Below are positions 1-7,646 of a DNA stretch of 20,153 bases, one piece after another. Both the position numbers and the translations under genes were made by a program. Position 1 is the first letter of the stretch. Every line of letters begins with the position of its first letter. Source of the DNA: Saccoglossus kowalevskii (taxonomy: Eukaryota > Hemichordata > Enteropneusta > Harrimaniidae). Location of the stretch: positions 54,120-74,272 of the forward strand of contig NW_003129891.1 in assembly GCF_000003605.2 (NCBI RefSeq), in the 5' to 3' direction. The notes beneath the pieces were generated by a model that saw only the letters and a list, made by a program, of their open reading frames with translations, was not told the DNA's origin and did no database searches.

Positions 1-114
1 GAAATTTGAGCGGCGTCTGCTGCAAGCAATATACTAGTAGTTACTGTTGCCGAAGTCTTATTTTTTTTACAAACGTTTTGCAAGAATTGGTCAAACTGAT
101 TAACTGGTATGTAA

Positions 115-390
115 TGCTAAGGCTGTTCCTCGAGTTCCTTTAAAAAGAAAAAAACAGCGAAATATCTGAGATGAATGGCGTAACTGTTCATACATTTCTT
201 TCGTCCAAGAAATCAACACTTCGACGCCAGTGGATTCGAATGCTTCCCCGGACCCTGAGTGGACGTCAAACATTTTCCATCCTGTACCAGTATTTTTTGA
301 GTTCAATAACTGGAGACAGCCGTCTTTCAACCGCAGTTATACATAGATTGAAAAACGAAGACTGTCAGCTTCCCGAGACGAGCGCAAACG
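115..390 (+). pseudogene. Decayed THAP-type zinc-finger domain
   Basis: A frame from 171 reads GVTVHTFLSSKKSTLRRQWI, then RMLPR, closely following the THAP core (FHRFP...LRRKWIRAL). TFSILYQYF lies where CSxHF is expected, so zinc ligands Cys and His are both Tyr (each one base change from a normal codon). SRLSTAVIH sits where RLKPxAVPT is expected. The first CxxC half (C-stop-G-C, then SSSSFKK) is in another frame at 115-145, and a frame change occurs in the A-rich run at 142-155. A stop, a frameshift and lost ligands indicate a relic, probably of a THAP transposase or a domesticated relative. This is my pattern recognition, with no search behind it. Confidence 0.45.
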
Positions 391-638
391 ATAACATTGA
401 GCCGGATTTGATGGAAAATTTGTTGCTTGTCGCTTGTTGCCTATCCCTACATTGTTCTTCTTGTTCATAATCCTTATGATGGCATTTGTTGCGAAGTTGA
501 AATTAAAATTACTACGGAAGGAAAAAACGTGTGTCCATTTATATATTAGCTGCATCTGCTGATCACCTGGTGAATAAAATATTAAATCAAATATACACTA
601 CACAGTTACAAACACCAGAAACTATTTTAGAGTTTGAT

Positions 639-1007
639 TTAATAATAAACCATGGCTTGTAAGGATTTTCCTTCATGGATCGTTTCCGAATACACTCTGC
701 CATAATGAAAATAAATTCTGTATTCTGCACATGATGAAGGCAAAGTATGAAGGTTTTTTTGCCAAGGTTTTACGTTATACGGAGCTACCAAAGTTATCCT
801 CGACTCGCCGTGTTTTACAGTACGACGACGACTGTTTGACTCTTCGCGATCGTCGGTCTCCAAAAGGCTAACATTTAACTCGTTTGCAAACTCAACAAGT
901 TCAAAAAGTTTAGCTTTACGAACATTGCTGCAAGTTATACCACGATCCTGAAGAAATTTGCGGAGTTCTGGAACTGTTTTGTTTTTCCAATCTATTGATT
1001 TACGCAT
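639..1007 (-). CDS. SAP-domain ORF resembling the N-terminus of SAP/SWIM/YqaJ transposon-type proteins
   Basis: This is an intact 122-codon frame. Residues about 6-46 (DWKNKTVPELRKFLQDRGI, then CSNVRKAKLFELVEFANEL) form a SAP helix-turn-helix, a DNA-binding fold. After a basic linker (NSRRRTVKH), PYNVKPWQKNLHTLP and the later GKSLQA resemble the segment after the SAP domain in multicopy invertebrate proteins that continue into a SWIM zinc finger and YqaJ-type nuclease (recalled pattern, not searched). Here the frame stops at the complement of 639, just after that KSLQA match. No nuclease part is readable in 1-638, so the ORF is a truncated copy or a first exon whose rest lies off the left edge. 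The only nearby donor-like GT is weak (ATG|GTTTAT). Confidence 0.6.
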   Translation of the reverse strand: MRKSIDWKNKTVPELRKFLQDRGITCSNVRKAKLFELVEFANELNVSLLETDDREESNSRRRTVKHGESRITLVAPYNVKPWQKNLHTLPSSCAEYRIYFHYGRVYSETIHEGKSLQAMVYY

Positions 1008-1574
1008 GTAAGAATACAGAACGTCAATCCTCGGGGGCGGAGCTACGTCACAAGACGTTCCACGTTGCTAAGACGCGCACCACTGTACATGTATTTCTGT
1101 TATTTAGGACTACGATTACCAAATATTATCTTCTATATATCATAATGTATTTCTATGGGCTCTTTTCGCGCTGCTGTGAAACGCCGGTCGAGCCAGTGAA
1201 AATTCGAGAAAACAACACAAACTCAACTTTGAAGTAATCCTGAACAACCAAATTTATATATGTTACACACGTAGGGCTAATCTTGTTACACTGTTCAGGG
1301 GAGTCTCAACAACCATCCCAAAGTACCGTTTTCTGCGAGTTTTTGGCCTTTGTTTTCACCGCCAGGGTTACCAAGCGCTGAAAATGCTCGGATGTCCGCC
1401 CCCCCCCCCCAGGATAACGTCAAACAACCCCACTCAGGCTCGTCATCCGGGTATTTACGATGCGCCCTCTAGCGGAATTCCAAGGAAAACGGGCAACTCG
1501 AAAATTAGGAATTATGTAGTGATTAAAATGATTAGAATTATAAACTAGCAGCCTGTCGGCTGATATAGCTCCGC
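1008..1574. other. Non-coding spacer
   Basis: Apart from the CRE/GC box near the SAP ORF there is a 12-base C run (1399-1410), and TGCGCCCTCTAGCGG (from 1460) of the kind often seen at transposon ends. I see no coding frame. Confidence 0.4.
1033..1051 (-). promoter_or_regulatory. GC box and CRE-like site upstream of the SAP ORF
   Basis: On the minus strand GTGACGTA (CRE/ATF-like, 1051-1044) is followed by a CCGCCCCC GC box (1040-1033), 26-44 nt upstream of the SAP ORF start. The spacing suits a TATA-less promoter. No function is shown by sequence alone. Confidence 0.35.
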
Positions 1575-2273
1575 TCCGAAGTCTACCTGTAGTACATATG
1601 TAGTATATATAATATCAAAGCAATTAGACTTGCGGTTTGACAAAAATATGACAAAATGACAAAAATATTCATGAAAATTAGAGAATTAAAATATCATCAC
1701 GAAATGAACAAATCTGAGAGAGGTCCACATATAGTACCTAGATATGTAATATCAAAGCAATAGGACCTGCGGTTTTTAACAAGAAGTCGAAAATATTACT
1801 TTTTACCAAAAATGACAAAAATATTCATAAAAATTAGAGAATCAAAGATATCATCACGAAATGAACAAATCTGAGAGAGGTCCACATATAGTACCTAGAT
1901 ATGTAATATCAAAGCAATAGGACCTGCGGTTTTTAACAAGAAGTCGAAAATATCACTTTTTACCAAAAATGACAAAAATATTCATAAAAATTAGAAAATT
2001 GAAGATATCATCACAAAATGAACAAATCTAAGAGAGGTCCGCCCAAGGTACCTACATACCAAGTATCAAAGCATTTAGGCTAGCGGTTTTCAAGAAGAAG
2101 TCAAAAATAGCATTTTTGACCAAAAATGACAAAAATATCCGCTATAAATAAGATAATTGAACATATCCACACGAAATGAACAAATATGAGAGAGAACCAC
2201 CCAAGGCATATTCTTAGAAAGTTTCACAGCTATAAAGTTTGAGGTTTTTAAGAACAAGTCGAAAATGTTAAGT
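1575..2273. repeat. 157-bp tandem repeat, about 4.4 copies
   Basis: The landmark ATCAAAGCA recurs at 1614, 1751, 1908 and 2065, with a degenerate copy near 2220. Spacing is 137 (a copy with an internal deletion), 157 and 157. Each unit carries ACAAAAATATTCATAAAAATT, GAAATGAACAAATCTGAGAG and TTTTTAACAAGAAGTCGAAAA. The middle two copies are nearly identical and the outer ones diverge, especially towards the right. There is no coding frame. Confidence 0.9.
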
Positions 2274-2342
2274 TGACGATGGCGGCGGCGACGACGACGA
2301 CGGCGACGATGACGGCAACGACGACGACGGGCGATGACGGAC
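2274..2342. repeat. GAC/GGC-rich trinucleotide tract
   Basis: This tract of mixed GAC, GGC and GAT triplets lies directly against the last degenerate 157-bp unit. In one minus-strand frame it reads as poly-Arg, which is a compositional artefact and not a protein. It is much more GC-rich than its surroundings. Confidence 0.85.
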
Positions 2343-2516
2343 AATCAGTAATACTATAAGCTCTGCTCGACTTCGTCAACAGCGGAGTTAAAATAACGAA
2401 TCCAACGGGTCTTGGAGGCTTACGTGTATACCTGTTTCTTTATATTACTGGTTGTTCATTGTGGAGCAGATCTGCACCCAGGCATATTATTAGTCATTTA
2501 AATTCTTTTTAGATTT

Positions 2517-2737
2517 AGCTATCCCTGGTTTCGAATTATATTAATCCCTGGTTTCCAACTACATCTATTGAATTACGAATCATATTAATCCTTGCTTCTA
2601 GCTACATCTATTGGTTTAGGAATCAAATTAATCCCTGGTTTCCAGCTACATCTATTGGTTTACAAATCAAACTAATCCCTGGTTTCCAGCTACATCTATT
2701 GGTTTACGAATCAAATTAATCCCTGGTTTCCAGCTAG
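2517..2737. repeat. 44-bp tandem repeat, about five copies
   Basis: TAATCCCTGG (or TAATCCTTGC) occurs at 2542, 2586, 2629, 2673 and 2717, giving 43-44 bp spacing. Each unit has TAATCCCTGGTTTCCAGCTA, then CATCTATTGGTTTACGAATC. A partial copy precedes 2542. The last copies are almost identical, consistent with recent slippage or unequal exchange. Confidence 0.9.
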
Positions 2738-3599
2738 GTATTTAATCAATGTAACTTGACCTAACCACAATTTACTTTTACACAAGGTATGGTCTTAATC
2801 CACCACTAGTAATGAGGTTTTCAATAAATGGAACTTGACTTGAGCTAAATTGGATTGTTTTCTTATTCAACTTCAAGTAGCATCTCAGCTTTTTCGACAG
2901 TGATCAATGGTAACATCTTTATTATCACCCTCAACATATATAAGTATGCCGTTGACTATTGATTTTGCAGTCTTTACGTTGCCTGTCTTGAGTGCCACAA
3001 CTAAGCTATTGTTTCTGTAATTGTTATTCATTGTTAATATCGTCTAATTGTCTAATTGTGGCATGAACTTTGGAAAAGGGTTTTCAGTCACTCTGTTGTT
3101 AAGTTCATGACTGTATTTTCAGCTCTACCGTAGATTTGTCTAGGTTTCTACTTTCTTTCTATGCACTATGATACAATATATTATTGCAGTATTGATTTTA
3201 TGTGCTATATTAGAGAAACAAATTGAAGCAATTCATGGCGGCATTTATTCTTACATTAGGTTCGATTCAGTTAGATGGTGAACACCACGACTTTCAGATT
3301 AGTTGTTTTTGTTTTCCATCCATGCTCAAATATGAACTCAGCGACTACTTCTCTCTCTGGAATGTAATCGCTAGTATTATAACAATATAACGACTAGCTA
3401 CGAACGTAATGAACAAAATGGCTGATTTCATAACGTACTCGACTAGTATCAAGTGCCACTGAAGCCCGAAAATGACGTAATCACAATAAACCCATGTAAT
3501 TTCTGTTAATTCAAATCGTATACATGTTATCCTATTTTTAATACCCTCGGTTATACTTTGATGCAAACTGATCTCTGCATATCCTTGGTTCAATTGTAG
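2738..3599. other. Intronic or upstream DNA before the first protease exon
   Basis: This is AT-rich and without a recognisable coding frame. I looked here for the His57 segment (TAAHC) in all frames and did not see it. The last 20 bases form the acceptor of the 3600 exon. Confidence 0.5.
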
Positions 3600-3871
3600 A
3601 GATGCCAGCAACCTGGAGGTGCACATGGGTGTGACTATGCATGATGACTGGACACAAACAGCAACACGTGTTGTGAAAGGCGTCTCACGTATAATTATGC
3701 ACAACAGTTACGACGATTCCACTTACGATTACGATATAGCGTTATTAGAACTCAGTTCCATGGTCCAACTCAATGACTATGTACGGCTGGCGTGCTTACC
3801 GCCATCAGATATGCATTTCCCCGACGGCAAAGAATGTCTTATTTCTGGATGGGGATGGACGGAGGAGGACG
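3600..3871 (+). CDS. Serine protease exon with catalytic Asp102
   Basis: The acceptor is TTGTAG|A and the donor G|GTGAGT. The exon enters with the last base of a split codon (phase 2) and leaves in phase 1. It encodes 90 full codons, from DASNLEV to GWGWTEEDG. It includes the Asp102 motif DIALLEL, then C122 in RLACLP and C136 in ECLISGWG. Entry just after the usual His57 segment is the common S1 exon layout. Confidence 0.93.
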
Positions 3872-6331
3872 GTGAGTACAAATGACGGCACACTCCATGA
3901 GTTATTACTACACAATCGTGTGGTGTTTCAATTAAAATAAAACACATAATGACATTCACCATTAATCAGCATGTGCGACACACTAACAGTGTGATTGAAA
4001 CCATCCCTTGTATGTCCGAGGCACGATAGCATATTTAAATTGTGTTTCCATTATTGTCTCATAACAAAAAAGGCCGAAAATCGAATCATTCTGGGTGTTA
4101 TGTGTTTCATTCTGCTCTGTCGGTATGTCTAATTTGAACAAATAGAATTACCACACTTGAGGATAATTTTTGATCAAAACGCAAATAAATACGCATTAAT
4201 CTTTAATCATGTACCTAATATGAATGCAAGGTAGAAACTGGTGAATCATCTTACCAAGAAACGTCACCGGGCTCTCGATATGGCGTTACGTCCTGAAAAG
4301 GCGCAAATGTCGTGCATGGCTTTCCCAATTTAATCGACTGAAATCTTACATACGGAATTGCATAACTGTCATATTTTGTATTACAGGTACAGCGCCGTAT
4401 GTTTTACAGATGGCCACTGTACCATTGGTAAACCTCACTGAATGTGCCATGCAATTACCGCATACAACCGATAGAATGATGTGTGCAGGGTACACAGAAG
4501 GTGGCATTGATACCTGTCAGGTATGCACCCATTATATTATTATATAGAAATATTACACTGTGTTTTGTAATGTATGCATGTTGTCTGCAGTTAACGGCAC
4601 ATTGATGAGTAGATTCAGTAAAATAGCGTGGGGTAACATTGTTATAATAAATATCGTATATGTGGAATATTCAAAATGCGACTGTATTAAACCTTTGACT
4701 ATATTTGAATATCACGTGGCGTCGCTAGTGTACATTACTAGGCGATAGAGAATCAATCGTTAAATCCAACTTTGAACTGAGAGTTCTTCCAACTTTAGGC
4801 GATCAGGAAAAAAATTAATAAAGTTTATCTGTATATATATATATATGATTAATAATTCAAAACAATAAACAAAACAAAAAATAAATAAATAACGAACCAA
4901 CCAACCAACTAATCAATAAATCGATCATTGAAACATTAAACGGATTGTTGTCGTTTTTAGATGCATTGAAAGCTCATTCCACATTTTGGTTCCCGGGAAA
5001 TCCAAGGAAAATTTATCGAAATTAGGTGATACGATAAATATGATTTAGTGGAGAATCTAGTGTGTATATATACTCATATATTTATATGGTTTAAGCCATA
5101 AAGATGTGTGCTTTGGATGACTTTTTTTGTTATAGTGGTTATTCGATAGGTCATAAAAGTGTTGGTTATAGCGCCATCTAACAGTCATAACAGCAAACGT
5201 TGCTGTGTATATTAATTGGTAAAGTACTATGTGTCCACAACTATTTTATTTGGATTTGTTGTGATTTTATTATTGCCTGTTTGAAGATGTCAACACTCAA
5301 GGGTTGAAAACCCATAAAACAACAAAACTAATGAAACTTACACAAAAAATCAGAACAGAAAATGATCAGAACAAAAAATATAATCAAAATAGATCGGAAA
5401 AACAATCATATATATAAATATATTCATGCATCTTTTGAGTTTAAAAAGAAAACCTTTCGATATTTATAGACGATCATGAGATAAACACAGACAGGCGATA
5501 GAGACAATAAACGTGCGTCACAAGACCGCTATTGGTTTATTAATAAAATGGCTGAAGAAGATCAATAACAACGAGATTGTATATGATATCAATAATAAAC
5601 TCAAGAGGGCACTGCCCAATGTAAATCCAAGCAACTCAATAATATCAAAATAGTAATGTCTGTGTAATGTATGTGCAAGACAGTCTGTCTAACGCTGAGT
5701 TGACAACAGAGATGATTGTATTTTGTAGTTGAAATAATGTAAGTTTTCATGTTGATTGAGAAACAATATTAGCATCTAACTTATACGTGCAAATATGAGT
5801 GTATAATAATTGAGTGTCCAATGCTCAAATCACGTCATTAAACGGGTGTTGAACAAACATCATATAATTACGTTAAAATGCCAACCCTGTCATTTACGTG
5901 ATTTTGTTTCAATAATTATCTAGTTTAAATACTTTTGTGCCTGAGCACATACTATCATCCTGACAAAAATCGCATTACATGTTTAGTGACAACTATCCCA
6001 CATTAATAAAAAAATGTGTTAACCTCTGGACCAACGTTTTACATCAATTCGCTTACCCATGGAGTCTGCGACCACTATGCCACAGTCGATTAATACACAT
6101 ACAATGTACATTACGGTTTTTTTTTAAGTTACTCAATTTTAAACCTAATGCGTCGTTTTATTTTGTTCTCAGGGAGACAGTGGTGGACCCTTGATTTGCA
6201 ATATGGACAATTTTAAATGGTATTTGGCAGGAGTGGTAAGCTGGGGTAATGGATGTGCTAGGCCACATTCACCCGGTGTATACGCACGAATCACATACTT
6301 CAGAGACTGGATTGATAGCTATATAACATAA
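3600..6331 (+). CDS. Trypsin-like serine protease (S1 family), 3' three coding exons of a gene that is 5'-incomplete in this window
   Basis: The three exons are 3600-3871, 4387-4520 and 6173-6331 (stop TAA 6329-6331). Introns of 515 and 1652 bp have GT-AG ends and compatible phases (2 at entry, then 1, then 0). Together they encode about 188 residues of a chymotrypsin-fold protease that cleaves after Lys or Arg. The catalytic Asp102 is in DIALL (codon 3733-3735) and Ser195 is in GDSGGP (codon 6179-6181). Asp189 in DTCQGDSGGP (codon 4509-4511), with Gly216 and Gly226 (SWGNGC, PGVY), gives trypsin specificity. Cysteines matching C136-C201, C168-C182 and C191-C220 are present. ACLP supplies C122, which in two-chain and membrane-tethered proteases links the catalytic chain to an N-terminal region, so a longer modular protein is likely (inference). 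The activation site and His57 exon are not found upstream, so the gene either starts outside the window or is partial. AATAAA signals lie at 6683 and 6920. Confidence 0.93.
4387..4520 (+). CDS. Serine protease exon with the specificity-pocket Asp189
   Basis: The acceptor is TATTACAG|GT and the donor CAG|GTATGC. The first two bases complete a Gly codon and the exon ends in phase 0. It contains VPLVNLTEC with a potential N-glycosylation site (NLT), C168 and C182 (MMCAGY), and IDTCQ, where the Asp aligns to residue 189 and Cys to 191. Confidence 0.93.
4521..6172. other. Protease intron with simple repeats
   Basis: The 1652-bp intron contains a (TA)n run at 4832-4846 and A-rich AAAC/AAAT/AACC tetranucleotide repeats at 4861-4925. 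It also has AGCGCCATCTA at about 5168, of transposon-terminus type. No exon-like frame was found. Confidence 0.55.
6173..6331 (+). CDS. Serine protease terminal exon with catalytic Ser195
   Basis: The acceptor is a T-rich tract ending TTCTCAG. The exon opens with GDSGGP (Ser195) and runs through LICN (C201), VVSWGNGC (substrate-binding strand 214-216 and C220) and SPGVYARIT. It ends with the amphipathic C-terminal helix FRDWIDSYI and TAA. This is the normal S1 C-terminus, with no extra domain after it. Confidence 0.94.
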   Translation, partial: GDSGGPLICNMDNFKWYLAGVVSWGNGCARPHSPGVYARITYFRDWIDSYIT

Positions 6332-7072
6332 TTCAATTGTTGAATCTTCTCGTGGTAGTGTGTGTGTATGTTTTGCATGCACACTTCATATTGTCATTTA
6401 ATAACTATGAATGCAAGTGAATTACCGCCATTTATATTCCCAGTATTTTATTGGTCAATTTTTGTCAGCATGATTTCTATATTTACTCTGGAATAATTTA
6501 CTCAAAATATCCTAGGATGTTATGCAACTTGACAAGAGCTGACCGAAATCTACAGTACATATGTATTGTATATGTATATGTATGTATGTATTTGTGTGTG
6601 TTAACAGCTTACTATAAGACAACAGAGTGTTTGGTAACCCTGATATGTCAGTTACGTAATAATATGCACTTTACTTGAAGCAAATAAATTTGAGTTCGTC
6701 TGGGTACTATTTGGGGAATTGGTTTTAGTAGTGAGAGTGTGACAAAACCTGTCGACTATTTTAAACTTTGGCATACTGGTGTTTCAACATCGACACATTC
6801 AGTCCACCTCAACTGAAATGATAGTGTTTTCAATTAAGTGTATCGTCTTGCGATCCTAAAAATATATTGTATTTGTAGTTATTTTGTCACAACTTGAAAC
6901 TAATTATGCGAACCACCTAAATAAAGTTATATTTTATATATCTTATGTTTAACAACAAAAAATATGCTAATTTTCATTCAATGTCAGTTGACTGAGTCTC
7001 AAGGAATCACAGCATGAATAACAACAGTGGGATGTGATAATTATATAATAATAACACATGTTTGTGAACGTA
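6332..7072. other. 3' UTR and intergenic DNA with a TATG/TG microsatellite
   Basis: It holds the presumed 3' UTR with two AATAAA signals and a TATG/TG-type microsatellite at 6558-6602. Nothing else was recognised. Confidence 0.5.
6683..6925 (+). terminator. Candidate poly(A) signals of the protease transcript
   Basis: AATAAA occurs at 6683-6688, about 350 nt after the stop, and again at 6920-6925. Either would give a 3' UTR of ordinary length. The choice cannot be made from sequence alone in DNA this AT-rich. Confidence 0.4.
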
Positions 7073-7144
7073 ATCACGATTTGTTGTCTGCCCAAAGGAT
7101 GGTGGTTATGACCAACAGCCTGAAGGCAGACAACAAATTGTGAT
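7073..7144. ncRNA. 72-nt pre-miRNA-like hairpin (candidate)
   Basis: Bases 7073-7106 pair with 7111-7144 around a TATG tetraloop. The basal 20 positions are paired throughout, with one G-T pair. Above them are a 3x3 internal loop (7093-7095 against 7122-7124) and two single mismatches (7099/7118, 7102/7115). That is 29 of 34 positions paired, with symmetric bulges and no sustained pairing beyond the ends. Size and mismatch pattern fit an animal miRNA precursor, though the loop is short. A collapsed inverted-repeat element would look similar. The strand is undetermined. Confidence 0.35.
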
Positions 7145-7181
7145 ATTGCCCGAATGACCATCTTAAGTTAGTAAGATACAC

Positions 7182-7341
7182 CAGGGGGCGGATACAGGAT
7201 TTTTTTATGGGGGGGGGGGTCCAAACTTTAAAGTCGCCAGACTAAGTTAATGATTTTGTATATTATACAAAAACAAATTGAATAAATTTTTCAACGGGGG
7301 CGTCCGGACCTCAAGAACCCGCCCCTAGATCCTCCACTGTA
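7182..7341. mobile_element. hAT-like MITE with degenerate terminal inverted repeats
   Basis: The left end reads CAGGGGGCGGATACAGGA. The right end is the inverse of CAGTGGAGGATCTAGGGGCG. Both approximate CAGTGGCGGATCCAGG, the terminus of widespread non-autonomous hAT elements. The interior has an 11-G run at 7209-7219 and a GGGGGCGTCCGGACC segment. The length, about 160 bp, is non-coding. I see no clear 8-bp target duplication, so the copy is old or its ends are misplaced. Confidence 0.55.
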
Positions 7342-7379
7342 TTCCCGTTTTGATGTTTCGGGTATTCTTTATATGAAGC

Positions 7380-7625
7380 AAAAATGTACGGCAAATCCGC
7401 TACTGAAACGTCACAACCGGAATAGCAGCGACGCGTTTTACGCTGTGGGCATTTCTACGCGTCCTACGCCGATGATCACCAAAAACGCTTTAAGCTGATT
7501 ACAATATGGACGAGTTTCGAGATTCCGGTTGTTTTTCCATGGTAGCCACATCACTAACTTGCGCGCGACAGACGGGAGTCGATTTTAAACCCAGTCGTAT
7601 GGGATCCTCTTTGCATCAGTGTTCT
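7380..7625 (+). promoter_or_regulatory. CpG-rich patch that may be a promoter and 5' leader
   Basis: From about 7380 to 7600 CpG is dense compared with the flanks (GCAGCGACGCGTTTTACGC, TACGCGTCCTACGCCG, TGCGCGCGACAG). The patch leads directly into the candidate first exon at 7506. No TATA box is evident. An unmethylated promoter is one explanation and a GC-rich transposon piece is another. Confidence 0.3.
7506..7625 (+). CDS. Candidate first coding exon (40 codons) of an unrecognised gene
   Basis: ATG 7506-7508 has a strong context (ACAATATGG). The frame reads MDEFRDSGCFSMVATSLTCA, then RQTGVDFKPSRMGSSLHQCS, ending exactly in phase 0 at a consensus donor TCT|GTAAGT. If unspliced it stops at 7644-7646. 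One phase-0 acceptor candidate (TTGATTTAG|, 8369) opens a 78-codon frame to 8605, but that frame resembles nothing I know and could be chance in AT-rich DNA. Support is the CpG-rich setting, start context and donor only. Confidence 0.22.
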
Positions 7626-7646
7626 GTAAGTTTAAAATACTCATGA

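Noticed and set aside
2090-2344. Minus-strand frame with an arginine-rich run
   Set aside because: The run is a translation of the GAC/GGC triplet tract and the rest comes from the 157-bp repeat. It is not a protein.
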